A stretch of 64,000 bases of DNA. Origin: Adiantum capillus-veneris. Taxonomy: Eukaryota; Streptophyta; Polypodiopsida; Polypodiales; Pteridaceae. Of the stretch, positions 33,282-45,339 are shown piece by piece. Within the stretch, counting starts at the first letter, position 1, and each line of letters starts with the position of its first letter. The stretch is from positions 2,392,501-2,456,500 of the forward strand of contig CM043967.1 in the NCBI GenBank assembly GCA_014529385.2. Direction: 5' to 3'. The notes below the pieces were generated by a model that worked only from the letters and a program-made list of their open reading frames with translations, had not been told where the DNA came from and did not search any database. Both the position numbers and the translations under genes were made by a program.

Positions 33282-34447
33282 CTATGTATATTCCTGTTTG
33301 GATTTATTTATCCTAGTAGACATATTGATCAAATTTAAATATTGCAAGTTGAGCTCTTTCTCAGATTCAAAGAAAAACATATAGATTGCAAGATTGGAAT
33401 GAGAACGTTTGAGATATTGAAGCCATTCTTCTAAAGGTGGCTGAAAGGTTGGCTTGGCAATAAGCAACCACATCTGCTGCACACCACAAAATAACTCAAT
33501 GCGGTTTTAGTTGCTCATATGTCAATATTCTTTTCACAATTGCTCATGCACCATCATGATTTCCCTTGTTATGCCTTGATCCAAAAAATAACCATCTCAT
33601 CCCAATACCTGTGAGTCCACCATATTTTGCAGAAAAATAGAAAAGCATGGCTCCCTTGAACTTGGAGGCCGCACTATGGGACCACACCCAAAGTTGTGTA
33701 GGAGTGACACCCGCTTGTTGTAACCAGTCACAGTGTAGCATGAAGCAATTTTGCATAAACAATGTGTCATGCACCTTGTCATCTGATATGAAGAAGTGGA
33801 TTGTCTTGACTACCTTCCGTGCCCTGTGGTAGTATGCTATGTGTACAAAAATGCTACCTCTAACTAGAGTGCCAATGCATTGGCTGAATCTCATTTTTCT
33901 CCCTGAAGGCATAATTCTCAGTAAAATCAACAACTGAAACAACAACATCATTCAGAAACAGAAGTAGACAATCCTTGAATTGTTATCCTTTCCATCGAGC
34001 TATATAATTATGGGTGATGAAGAGCTTTAACTTGGTATTCAAGAGTTGCAAAAACTCCCAGCATGGCATTTCTTTATGAGAATTTTTGCTCCTCTTTTAA
34101 TGTTCCCATGCTTATCTTTTGCTTCTACATATGAAAATACTTTCATAGTAATACTCTTACCTGGCTTTGCTATCTCCAAGCAACATAATTCTAACCTCTT
34201 GACTCCACATATCTTACAGTCTCCCATCAAACATTCTCTTGTATGGAAAACTGCATTTGCTATGGATTTGGACAAAGAACCAAATCCCACATTTGTTGAC
34301 ACCTTTGAACGTGTGATGTGAATCCATGCAACCCTTGCTAATGTTTTCACTTGTGGCACATATATTGCATGGACAGACGCAACCCCAATCATGCAGCCCA
34401 AAGGCACAAGAATGCATGTAGCTCATCGAGTCCTTTGAAAAGGGCAT
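33282..34447 (-). pseudogene. Decayed transposase-like DDE protein (WSDG-QFK-HGKG type)
   Basis: Minus-strand fragments in order read TRECLMGDCKICGVKRLELC (Cys-rich), FITHNYIARWKD, FFISDDKVHDTLFMQNCFML, WLQQAGVTPTQLWVWS, KFKGAMLFYF, GMRWLFFGSRHNKGNHDGA and then AIVKRILTYEQL. I recall plant genome proteins with WSDG-A-QFK and FFGS-HGKG-HDGA blocks, spread in many copies in mosses, lycophytes and ferns. I read them as DDE-type transposase-like, but I do not know the formal family name. Here the WSDG aspartate is altered (WSHS). There are shifts and stops near 33960, 34040 and 33540. It is a dead copy ending at the left near 33282. Confidence 0.6.
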
Positions 34448-34890
34448 CTACACATGGTATTCACAACAGCATGTGTATTAGTGCCAATAGTCTAGTGCTA
34501 CCTCTTATATATCATCACAATCTCAACCGTGGTAATACCAAGGGCACATTGCAATAATCCATACATGAGTGGATTGAAGACCACAACGCCACGCTTAAAA
34601 GAGGTTATAGCCAAGAGGAAGTGTTCAATCATCATGTGCTATGCTCCATTACTTAGTGCCTATATACAAGCATATACACATGTATACATAACTACATATA
34701 TATACATACACACACACACATACATATACATAGCTACATAAATCTATCTCTCCTTCTTTCTATCCCTCCCTCTTTCCATATCTCCCTCTCCTTCTCTCTA
34801 TCTCTGTATTTCTTTCCCTCTACCGCATCTATACTCTAAGTGAGTGAACCCTCATTAGTTGTTTTGATTACACCAAAAGTCAAGTTGTAC

Positions 34891-35778
34891 GGTTAGCGGG
34901 TCGTCGTGAGGACGTCTGCATCATAGTGTTTTGGTACTAACATAATGTCAATACTCAGGGAAAGTGACTCGGATGGGGCACAAAGATTCTATGAGATTGT
35001 CAATCGCACGAAGTGAAACACACTAGCTCAACAAGCAAACCAACACTCAATGATCAGGGAAATCTGCCTATGTCCTTTCTCACAGCTCTAGGTCATCATG
35101 CCATTTTGGCACTCGAACGAACTCAAAATGCAACAAAACTTTAGGAGGAGGTCAAGGACACCTAGGGGCACTATCCTAGAAAATCTGGTCACAATCCAAC
35201 AAGGTACCAAAATCACGATCCATCATGAAAAAGGTCCTGAAAATTACAATAGAACATACCAGAAAGCTCGCCCTATGGTCTAGGAACACTCTCCTATGGT
35301 CAAAACGACTATAAACAATGGTTTAAGTGCTCAAATCTACATTTACAGCTCACAGACATGTAGTCGTGAACCTCAAAAAAACTGACAATGTTTACACTTG
35401 AATTAAAGAGCAAAGAGGGAGGAACACAATCCAAGTTTCTACATTGAAAATGGATTACCAAATCATTAGCTATAATGAGTAGAAGTTTGGAGCAACTCCT
35501 AGCTTGAGCGTACATTTTTAGAGCTCCTTCTTCTTCTGAAGATAAGCCTCTTTTCACATTTAGGTTATTAACCTTTATACCTAGGGAATCCTAAATGGCC
35601 AGTGGCCGACTCACATAGACCTTTACAAATATTATTACAACCAAGGAATTGATCCACTACTCTGAAATCAAGATTTACACAGAGTATTACTACACTAGCT
35701 TAGAAAACTAATAGAGTACAAATGTGGTGTCCGGATATGTGCAACCATTTGGGTGCCCATTTGATATGTCCTCAAATA
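34891..35778 (-). repeat. 3' LTR of the 11.6-kb element (left copy)
   Basis: 888 bp. Its outer end is mutated (GGTTAGC against TGTCAGC in the partner), as is its inner end (CAAATA against CAAACA). The shared core includes GGTACTAACATAATGTCAAT and TGATCCACTACTCT. It has no MITE. Confidence 0.88.
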
Positions 35779-35790
35779 TTCCCCCCATAC
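35779..35790 (-). promoter_or_regulatory. Polypurine tract of the 11.6-kb element
   Basis: The minus strand reads GTATGGGGGGAA directly before the 3' LTR. Confidence 0.82.
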
Positions 35791-38300
35791 TAAATCATGT
35801 CGTCCCTTGACACGACCTTGTGCAGTCTTGTCATAGGGTTGTTTCAGCTTTGTCTGCAAGGTTGGACTTCAGCTTGGGAAGTGCTTTGTCATTAATGATG
35901 CTCCCCCCTTCCTTGAGTGATTCATATTTGCCATGTTGTTGATACGTGATTTGATCTTTGATTTTTTAGGCAAATTTTCTTCTCGATGTGCATTCGCCTC
36001 TTTGTTGCTAGTCTTGGCTACCATGAAGATGGATGTTGATGTGTTTGAGCTTGTAGAACTGATCCTCTTTGGGGCATGGAATTTATCATGGATTTGCTTT
36101 CAAGGTCCACTGAAATTTGAGTTTTCCACAATAGGTAGCCAATGTTGAAGCACTCTATGAGCTACGTATGGTTGTTGTGGATAGCTCACTTGCTGAATTT
36201 TTCATTGCTTGTCATTGCAGGCCATTCTTTGACTTGCCATTGTTTGATGAAGCATTGCTGTCATCCTTGGAGGAGATAAAAGATTCTCTTGATAAGCATA
36301 TGGAGATGTGAAATTTTTGCTCCAAGTTGTTGTCAATTGATTTGGGTAGCCATTTCTTTATTGTTGATGTTGAAGGAATATATACAAGAAGATAATGTGA
36401 TTCTAGATTAGGGTCTAAAAACTGGATGACCAAAGGGAAAAAAACCGGTGGAAAAAAAGTGCATTTTGTATACTCTCTTATTGGAGTTGAGCATTTGGTC
36501 TTGAAGTACCTATCATGCAAGGTGAGTGCTTAAGATAAACAAATGAAGAGTGCCTAATACAAGTGCCAAATATGGGACATTCTATATGCTTATGAGAAGT
36601 TTTCAAACAAAAGCATGTAGTGGTAAGAGATGGAGTTGATGGGTGCTTCAAGGAATAGATGTAGCACATGTGACATCAAAGGATGTCAATAGCTTCCACG
36701 TTCCAAGAAGGGTTTTAGATGTAGAAGCTTGTCCACTCATACCTCATTGTGCTAAGTGCATTTTGGACTTCCTCCTTCACTTACCACTATACAACAACGA
36801 TTTTGACTCTTATGCTCACCTATTGACATCAAAGGATGTCAATAGCTTCCACGTTCCAAGAAGGGTTTTAGATGTAGAAGCTTGTCCACTCATACCTCAT
36901 TGTGCTAAGTGCATTTTGGACTTCCTCCTTCACTTACCACTATACGACAACGATTTTGACTCTTATGCTCACCTATACTAGCATGACCGGCACAACGTAA
37001 TTATGCTCAACTCTTCCAGCTTGAGCAGTACCTAGAATAACTAAGACGCTTAGACCACAGAGAATATACATGAAGGTTTAGGACTGGCACATCACTCATT
37101 TAGTCGCTTAGCTGCTCGACTCTGACTTGTATGGCATGTATTTTTAATGGCGACTTGGATTTACCTGTTCAAGGCCAAAAACCCAATTCCATAAGTTTTG
37201 GAGATTTAGGTCTTTTTCATTGTGTTGATCTTTGGAAGCCACCAGTTTGTCGAGTAGGTTGGCATATTTTGGTTCCTCTTGACTTGCTTGTTGTATGTTC
37301 ACACTTTTTTGTGAAACAAGTTCTTCAGCTGATGTAGAGACTGATGGAGCCTTTGATTTATCTCCCATGAGAAGTGGTTGAATCTGTGTGTGGGTTCTTT
37401 GTGATTGACTTTCCACGAGTGATTTTAGAACCCATCTTGTTTTTTTATCCTTGTGTGACCGTCTTCTGTATTCGCTCCTTTTGCTCGATGACTTGATGGA
37501 CACTAGGATTTAGTAGCCACATCTGATGATTTCCTTTGTAGAAGCTTTGATGTTGTAGTTGATGATGAGGTATCCATCTGCAGATTGCATTGCAATTGGA
37601 TTCTGTTGGATTTTGATTGGCATTGCTTGCCTTTGGATAGAAGCTTGAGCTGCATGATTTGTCTTGGTTGTTCCAGATTGAGCTACAACTTTTGGTAACC
37701 ATATGCAAGTGTTGCCTTCACAGAATCCTTGTGCTTCAAGTAACTTGACTGGAATTAGTTGCTGCTTCAAGTAGCTTGGCTAAGGTCTGACTTTGGCACC
37801 CATACTTTTCGCATTTCTCGTTGCTTTGAATTTTTCTTTTAACTTTTGTGGTAGTTCTTTCTCCTGGTTGAGTTGTCTGTCTTGCGTTTATAGCTCCTCT
37901 TGCTCTTTGTAGAACTCCTTGGTTGAGGCGAGTAGATCCAGGCTCTTACTTTAGGATTTTTGGCCCGAACATTAGCATTTCCTTAGAAGTAGCCCTGAGC
38001 AGTGATTGACTCATTTGATGCTACCCACCCTGTCACCTTTTGTGTTGTGGTTAAACTTGTGCTTCATGTATCCAAACTAGGTCTTTGACTTTGATGTGCT
38101 CTTTGGATACCAACACTTGGTTGACATTCTTTGGCTTCTTCTGGATGCTTTTTTGTGAACAAAAATTTGGTTGGTAGACTTTGTGCTTTGGTTTCCATTT
38201 CATTGTTGATGGTTTGGCTCTTCATGTAGAAGCTTCATTGGAAGTTTGATGCAGGCTCGTTGAAGGTAAAGTCGTCTTGTGAGGTTGATATACTTCAGTG
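35791..38300 (-). other. Internal region, no recognised gene
   Basis: On the minus strand, several short frames (37144-37503, 37510-37770) are rich in Lys, Ser and Gln (SSSKRSEYRRRSHKDKKTRW) and may be one broken ORF (ADGYLIINYNIKASTKEII then ILVSIKSS after a stop). I recognise no domain and found no RT, RNase H or integrase motif on either strand. Confidence 0.5.
36671..36976. repeat. 153-bp tandem duplication, two near-identical copies
   Basis: The unit starts TGACATCAAAGGATGTC at 36671 and again at 36824. The copies differ at one or two bases near the end. The period is a multiple of three, so the plus-strand frame 36643-36981 carries the same 51 residues twice (VNSFHVPRRVLDVEACPLIP...). 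That frame is not otherwise supported as a gene. Confidence 0.92.
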
Positions 38301-38366
38301 TTTACCTTTGCTTTACCCTTTTCTGCGATGGTTGATGATTTCTTCTCCGCATGGATTTGAGAAGCT

Positions 38367-39178
38367 TCATGAACTCTTACACCTGTTGTTGTTGAAGCTT
38401 TTGATTGTTGTCAAAAGAAGATGTTCCTCTAGCTTTCTATCAGGACCAAACTCTCTTTGATGTGATAGGGAGTCAATTATGTGGTAAGTATCCTTATACT
38501 CCCCGGTACTCAACTTGAGTACAGCTTCTGCCACTCCGAAGCTAGGAATCGGCATCTTTGAGCTTATGTACATGATCTTCTCTAGATCGGTGATTGATGG
38601 CTTTCCCATCATGATCCACGTTCCATAAGTCATTAGATTTTTTGTTGCTTTTGGATCTATCACATATGAACATGTGATTTTGAGTCCTGTTTCTCTGCAT
38701 ATGCTGAATTTTATCATCATAGGAGACAATCAATCTTCGTCCTTATCCCTATTCTTCTTTTGATCTTGCATTTGTTGAAGATTTGCCGTTGAACTTGGAA
38801 ACTTTTTTCCTTCATCTACTTTCATTTGTACTTTTTCTGGAGTTGGCTTCTTTGAAACAACTTTTTCAATTCTTCAAGTATGTCAATGATGACATATTCT
38901 TGTGGTTGCTCTACTTCCTTTGTTTGCACCTTGGAACCATGCTCCAAGATGTAGCTATCTGTCTCACCTTTTCTGCTTTCACACTCACAAACTTCATTAG
39001 CTTCCTTCAACACCTTTATTGTAAATAAGGGAGTTATATCATACCCACCTTCATCGCAAAATTTAGTCAGGGTCACCTCATTCACACACACATCAAGAGT
39101 GGCCAGTATTTGATCCCATCCAAAGGGTTCAAATGACTCCTTTGGGAATGGTTCTGGAATATAGTGTGTGTCCTTCAT
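38367..39178 (-). pseudogene. Unrecognised ORF region downstream of protease
   Basis: Frames 38822-39178 (118 codons, starting MKDTHYIPEPFP) and 38367-38729 (120 codons, ending FNNNRCKSS) are open and follow the protease in the same direction. The second has YSTGEYKDTYHIID-like and MPIPSFGVAEAVLKLSTGEY wording, which recalls the substrate-flap half of a retroviral-type protease, but no D-S/T-G triad was found. The function is unknown; together they may be one broken reading frame. Confidence 0.4.
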
Positions 39179-39299
39179 AGGTCGATCGAGATTACAATCC
39201 TCCTTCTTAGACTTACACTCTCAGGAGCTCCGTACATCCAAATATGCACTTTGCTTTCAAAATCAGTTGTGGAGTTTAATTCTTCCCCCGAGGTTCACT

Positions 39300-39670
39300 C
39301 TACATCTCTATAACTATGACCTTTGACACTGATTTTGTAGTAATTTCCTTGTGTCTTAAGTAGATACAGTCATAGCCCCAGTCTTGTACCATTTTGAGCT
39401 GATGCGTGAATGGTCTGCACAATATGATATCAATGTTGCTGCTCTCATCAAAATTCATTATGGCAAAGGTGTCCTCATACTCGATGCCACACGAGGGTAC
39501 AATGATTTGTTCTAATATTCCAATCGGTTTCTCCACGTATCCATCTGCTAATTGCAGCTTCATTCGAGTTTTTGTAAGATCAAGCTTTTTCCATTTTTTC
39601 CATATCTCTTTGGCTGCAATGGAAATTCCTGCCCCACTATCTAATATAGCAACCCTATTTACTCATTTGT
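39300..39670 (-). pseudogene. Retrotransposon aspartic protease
   Basis: Reading from about 39660 down, VAILDSGAGISIAAKEIWKK carries the D-S-G-A catalytic triad. LQLADGYVEKPIGILEQIIV follows as the flap region, and ADGY...IMNFDESSNIDIILCRPF as the distal block, up to the stop at 39300-39302. Length and order match the Ty3/gypsy protease. It would cut the Gag precursor. A stop lies just upstream of the triad (near 39660), so the link to Gag is broken. Confidence 0.8.
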
Positions 39671-39882
39671 ACTCAAGTGGTAAGGTGGTGTTTCCTTCTT
39701 CTCCTTCACAGCATTCACCAACCTTATTTACTGGTATTGGCTTTGTCTATGGCCTCTTAGGCAAGATGTCATCCATGTTTTTGTCCACAAGTTGGTCATG
39801 TGAAGGGATTTTCAAGCCCATCTTTTCTAGGTTTTTGCCCATTTGAACCCATAGATGTGGTCTAATTTTTTGTAGCTCCGAT

Positions 39883-40047
39883 AGACTTTGCCATCTTTCA
39901 TAGGAGAAGACATCAATTCATGCAAGCTCTTGGTATCCATTATTTTTGGTGTGGCTTTCCACTGAGAAGTTACCACTTTCCACTAAGAAGGTACCATTTT
40001 AACCTTTGATTTTGTTTCAAGTTCTCCTATGAAAGATGGCAAAGTCT
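39883..40047. repeat. 26-bp perfect inverted repeat, 113-bp spacer
   Basis: AGACTTTGCCATCTTTCATA... at 39883-39908 is the exact reverse complement of 40022-40047. The spacer contains a short local duplication (CACTGAGAAGTTACCA / CACTAAGAAGGTACCA). Transcribed, it would fold into a 26-bp stem. It lies between the protease and the zinc knuckles. Confidence 0.85.
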
Positions 40048-40959
40048 TTAGAGAGTTTGGTTTACTCTCTTCAGATGCAACAAACCCGACATCCCCATAT
40101 AAAGATCGTATATCCCTTGGGGAAAATTCATGATCCATGTTTATCTCAGGGATAGGTGTTGACTATAGTGTTGCACTTCCATCTTTTCTATTTCAGATAT
40201 CCTCCCATAGATCCTGTGGCCATTGTTCTTCCATTTGAGGAATTTGCATCACTGCTTGTGAGCCCACCCCATCTGTGGTATTGGCTACTTCCCTTGTATC
40301 TAAAGGTGCCTCAACTCCTAGCTCTTCCTCTTTGTTTTCGATACCATGACTTTCCAATTCCTAGATTTTTTTGCGGATTAGCACCTCTCCATTTTTGAAC
40401 CATCTGGAAGTGGTTCCATATGAGCTTGGGCCTTTTGGATGAGCTCCTTGCACATTTGAAACCTCTCCTTTTCATACCCCGGGTGAGGGTACATTAGCCA
40501 TCTATCCTCCTGGGTTTGGTTGGTCTTTAACCTACCATCATAAGCTTTCAAGATTGCATCCAAAGGTTCAAAGACTTTGTCGACCAAGACTGAGCCTCCC
40601 CAGTTAGTCTTTGACTCTTTAGGTCCCTTTGCGTTTTTCTTGCTTTGTTGCTCTCATCTAAGCTATTCTTTTGTTTTATTTAGTTCAATTTACAAATCAG
40701 CTTTCTCCTGCAGCCTCTTTGCTTTCATTTTATCTTGTTTGGTTTTCTAGGATTTTCTTCCTGTTATCACTGATAAGTTTTCGATTTTGTTTCAACAGGC
40801 AATGTGGCTTCCTCCTCAACGCTTGCTTTTTTAGCAGCTTCTTGAGCTTGAGCTCGAGTCATCACGTTTAAAGGAATGGAGGGTTCTACCTCGGATCCCG
40901 CTTGAAGAAGGCGTCACACCTACAACATTCATTGTTGCTTTTCCTTTGTAGTCTGGATT

Positions 40960-41115
40960 CTTAGCACAGTGTTGGCGTAGATGGTCTATCCCACAACGTT
41001 CACAGAATACAAATATTTATATTTGTGGACCTTATTTGGACAACTTCGTGCCCAATGATCACCTCCACACTCATAGCATGGACCTTCCTTTTTCATAGCT
41101 GGTGATCCAGCCAAT
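40960..41115 (-). pseudogene. Two Gag zinc knuckles
   Basis: The minus strand encodes CYECGGDHWARSC and then, in a neighbouring frame, CERCGIDHLRQHC. Both have C-x2-C-x3-H-x4-C spacing, one residue shorter than the usual retroviral C-x2-C-x4-H-x4-C. They lie downstream of the Gag core and probably formed the nucleocapsid part. A frameshift and a stop separate them. Confidence 0.72.
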
Positions 41116-41259
41116 GGTTGTTCTTGTCTGGTAGGAATTTTCTTTGAGCCATACTCTTAATGATTGGCTATGAACATGAGCGTATTCGCATTGGAATACT
41201 GATTTCTCATGGGTTGTGGCACATATGTTGGTTGAGCATAGTTGACTACTACTCTACCA

Positions 41260-42584
41260 TCATTCAGAAGAGGTGGTTGTTGCCGTAGAACATGTTGTGT
41301 ATTTGACTGAGTTGTACACCATGGAGTGAGATGATCCCCTCCACAAGTAATATCTCCTCAATTGAAGTTGTTGCACATTTAGGTTTTGTTTGTAGCCTTG
41401 GTTTATTCTTCTAATCACCCCCTCAACCACTTGATGAATGATTGGTTCCCAAGGAGTTTGAACATCTCTCTTTGTTGTTGATTCACTCTGTGGAGATGAG
41501 GCACTACTAGTCGTGTTATCTGTATCTTCACTTACCTCTCCATAGGACTTGCAATTGTCAACTAGATATAGAGATTCTCTAGTGACTTGATCGAATGCCC
41601 TGCATCCTTTCAAATGTAGGTCCTTTTATTCATCAAGCCCTCTATGAAGAGAGCTAATAATCTCTCATCTTTTGGTAGCTCTCTCACATGACATCTCTTG
41701 ATGTATTGTTTGAAGCGAAACAGAGCTTCCTTCACTCTCTTGTTCTTTTTAGGTTTGAAAGCGTAGATTTGGGACAGTGTGTTGTGCTTGATTCCCCTTT
41801 TCAAGAACTCCTCCATAAATTCTTGCAAGAGTTGTGCTATCTTGGGAAAATCATCTCTATTCAATGGTTGGAACCAAGTCAAAGATGTTCCTTCTAATGT
41901 CAATCAAAATCCCTTATACTGAGTATGGAAATCTGCAATTCGTTCAGCTGTCAATACTTGTTCAAAGAGTGAGACATGAGAATATGGATCCCTTGACCCA
42001 TTGTACTTTGTTCTGACACATTGAGCCACTTGATATGACCTTAAGCGTTGTGCTTCAATCACCAATCTAACCAATTTGTGGTCTCTTGGAGAAACGTCTC
42101 TTGTGCTCTCCTCTCGTTTTGGAGAGAATCCTGGTGGAATCCTCTCATATATGTGCTCTGGCATCATTTTTGGTTGAAAGTAAGTAGAGATTGGAGTATC
42201 CTTGTAAGTATATCTCTCTAGATCAATTGGATTGACAAGTTTGTACTCTCTTCCATACTTACCTACCATCAAAACTTGAACTTTGTGGGCATCTGTATAT
42301 GTAAATGCATAGAGATTCTTATGTGTGGTCAACTCTCTAGCATAGGGTTCTACACACATGTAGAAGATATATTGATCTCCGTTTGTGAATCTATATAATC
42401 CATCATGAGCATAATCGGTTAGAACTTGCATGGCTTCATTGGTTCGAATGAATCTTACGTTCGGTTTGTTGATCAAAGGATGCCTCTCCTCTAGGTATTC
42501 TCCCAATCCCAATGTTGTCGACATTGTAGCATTTTTCATGTCCTTGAGTGGAGTAGAGAACCCTGGTGGCAGGTGATTTGTCAT
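41260..42584 (-). pseudogene. Gag of the 11.6-kb element, broken
   Basis: ATG 42582-42584 starts MTNHLPPGFSTPLKDMKNAT and stays open for 226 codons to the stop at 41904-41906. The same frame continues as LTLEGTSLTWFQPLNRDDFP...FMEEFLKRGI, which has the W-F--L retrotransposon Gag motif, and RFKQYIKRCHVRELPKDERL to 41610. A frame change then gives GCRAFDQVTRESLYLVDNCK up to a stop at 41260. The N-terminal 200 residues (PNVRFIRTNEAMQVLTDYA...) are not part of a standard Gag domain that I know. Gag would package the element RNA, possibly through the leader repeats. Confidence 0.8.
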
Positions 42585-43099
42585 GTTTAAGACTCACTCA
42601 AAATTCTCAAGATAGTCCTTGACAAGCTCACCTTGGCTTAGTGCAACTTATCCCTTTTTCCCCCTGGTAAGGTCTCTCAAAAGTCAGGAGTTTGTGACTT
42701 TTTGGTCTCTAGAAACTGGTCTTGGGGTACCCTGAAAGTTTGGATTTAGGAAACCTAAGAAAATCCTATTGCCCACAAGCTTTCTTCCTGGCTATACCTG
42801 ACTCAATTTGGAGTTGTCTATCAAAAGTAGAGCAATTTTAGTGAACTGCACTTGAAACAACACTCAAAACAGTCTTAGGACTAGAACACAAGAACTTTGT
42901 CTTGTAGCTTGGCCTCCTAAAGGTATTTTTAGCTCAAACTTGAGATTTGGGATGTTCTCAAGTATGTCTACAAGATCATCAAGTCAGATGCCACCACTAG
43001 TCCTCTGTCAAAAAAAAAATTCCCAAATTTTCCCAAATTTGGACTGTGTGTAAACAAGGTCGTATGCAGGCTATATACCAATTTTAATCAAATTCTGAG

Positions 43100-44990
43100 G
43101 TTGAGGTACATGGATTGTGATCCATGTTCAACCACATTTGGACTTGATCTCTTGGTAGCTTGTTACACTCTATGTCCACGAGCTAAATCTCAAATCGTTT
43201 TGGATTCAGACTTGGTTTGATAGGTCAAATGGCCAATACTAGGTCTGCACATTGGTTTTTTGTATGTCACCTGTCTTGATCACTTTTGACCCAAATTTGC
43301 TCTTTTTTTTAAAAAAAATGGACTTGGAGATATGTTTCCTTGTGTATGCACTAATGATCTCGAAAGTTTCAAGTCAAGCTGTCACTATGGGTACATGGAT
43401 CGTGATCCATGTTTGGAGCCCAAATTGACTTCTCTTGGTACCATCAGATTCAACAAGATTACTAGGTCCTATGGTATCATTTTTTCTTAGAATGGACCTT
43501 TGAATTGAAAGTTAGGTGAATTCTAGCACTTACTCAGAGTACTTGACAGTTGTGGGCTTTTGGTATCCAAATTCACTTTTGAAAAGACCACTAGACTCCC
43601 TGTGAATTTGGTATCAGTCTGTGAAAAGGAACATGGATCATGTTTCTTGTACCTATGTGTCAGATGGTAATGAAACTTGGCACACAGCTTCCCCTTGGTC
43701 CATTGATCCCTACTATATGGTTTTTATGTGATTTGGACTTGTTTAGGTCAAGAAAAAGTCAATTCACAGGTCTGTTGTAGGTTTTTCACCTTGAACAGTT
43801 TTTGGTTCTTTTCACCCACTTTTTGAACTTTTTTGACAAAATTTCTTTGGGGAGTTTTGTTCATAATGGTCTTTGCTACAGCCTGGAAAAAGTTCTGTCC
43901 AAAAATTTCTCAGGGGTACATGGATCGTGATCCATGTTCCACCACTTTTGGATCTAAATCTTTGGTGTGATGATAGCTTATAATGTTTGTAGCTTGCTCC
44001 ACAAATCTTTTTGAATATGAATCACCTTTGCCCAACCAAAACTGACTTCTACAGTCTGTTGCAATAGTTTTGACAATGAACTGTTTCTGGCTCTTTTGAC
44101 CACTTTTTACAACTTTTTTGCATATGGTTCCTTTGGGAAAAGTGTTTGTCTATGTCTCAGCTACCTACTGATCAAATCTCAGCCAAAAAAATTTCAACTT
44201 TTTTTCATAAGGTACATGGATTGCGATCCATGTTTTGAAGCCAAATTGACTTTTCTTGGTACCATTAGGATCACTAGACGCTATGGTATCAAAAGCTTAA
44301 GATTTGAACTAGTTTCTGTCACTCAAAAGCAAGTTTTTCTATCTGTACTGTGATTTTTGACTAGTTTCTGTATTTGGCTATTTTGACCACCTTTCTTCAA
44401 TTTTTTGACATGGCGCCTTTTGGGAAAGTTGCTTCAAATGATATCATGGATGTACTTGTCAAATATCAACCCAAAATGTCAAAAGGTACATGGATCACGA
44501 TCCATGTTTGATTGCATTTTTTCATTAATTTTGTTATGCTGGTTCTCTATTCCTTGTAGAAGCCAAATCTCACCTCCTTTTGAATTTGGATCCCAAAATG
44601 TTGAAAAAATCCCAAAGTTTGTATCTGCAATGACTGTTTTTTGTTGTTTTTGCCCCAATAGTCAATTTTGATGTGATTTTTGAGTTTTTCTTTCAAGCAA
44701 ACTTGATCAGAGCAATATCCTACTGATGCTCAATGTCACTGATCACCTTTCACCAAAGATGGTCTCTGGGGTACATGGATCGCGATCCATGTTCCTCCAT
44801 AGATCTTACCAGACTTTCTAGATAACTTTTAGGAAGTATGTTGATACCCTAGATCCACAAATTTTTGAATTTGGATCACTTTTCAAGTCTCTACCATCAA
44901 TTTTTCATAATCTCGGAGTATGGTCAGTCCGGCCAAAATATGGTTATCACCCTTTTTTCCCTCAATCTTTTAGCCCAAATTTGATGGTGG
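43100..44990. repeat. Leader array: seven units of about 285 bp, each with a palindrome
   Basis: The word GGTACATGGATCGYGATCCATG recurs, with palindrome starts at 43108, 43393, 43918, 44214, 44488 and 44773 and a shortened form ACATGGATCATGTT at 43631. Spacing is 285, 238, 287, 296, 274 and 285 bp. Flanking words also recur (CTYTTTTGACCACTTTT, CCTTTTGGGAAAG, CAAATCTCAGCC), so whole units are tandemly duplicated and diverged while the palindrome has stayed best conserved. The array lies between the primer site (45338) and the gag ATG (42584). Confidence 0.85.
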
Positions 44991-45320
44991 TAGTTTCTAC
45001 TTACCCTACTCCTAAGTACTGAAATGAAATATAAAACAAAAACAAACAGAACGGTACAAAATAAAGTCAAAATGAAAAACGGTATAGCACACTGAAATCA
45101 TAGAGAAAATCGAATAATGAAATGCGTCTGGCTATCTCATTCACAACCCTCTTTACTTTTCAAGAATAGATCTAACAAGTCCTCGACTTTTGGACTCTAT
45201 CAAGCACTAAACCCCATGTCTAGGTGCTTCACTACTAAAGTGTAAATGGAATGGAGAGACAAATCTTCAAAAAAGAACGCTCTAAATGCGCACTAGGTCA
45301 CTCACCATCTAAGGATCATA

Positions 45321-45338
45321 TCCTCAGCAACGACGCCA
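45321..45338 (-). promoter_or_regulatory. Primer-binding site of the 11.6-kb element (tRNA-Asp-like)
   Basis: The minus strand reads TGGCGTCGTTGCTGAGGA, one base from the LTR end at 45340. It is close to the tRNA-Asp site used by plant Athila/Tat gypsy elements (TGGCGCCGTTGCC...). Confidence 0.8.
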
Positions 45339-45339
45339 A

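Noticed and set aside
36643-36981. Plus-strand ORF with two 51-residue repeats (VNSFHVPRRVLDVEACPLIP...)
   Set aside because: It is antisense to the host element, has no known domain, and its length comes from the tandem duplication; recorded as a repeat only.
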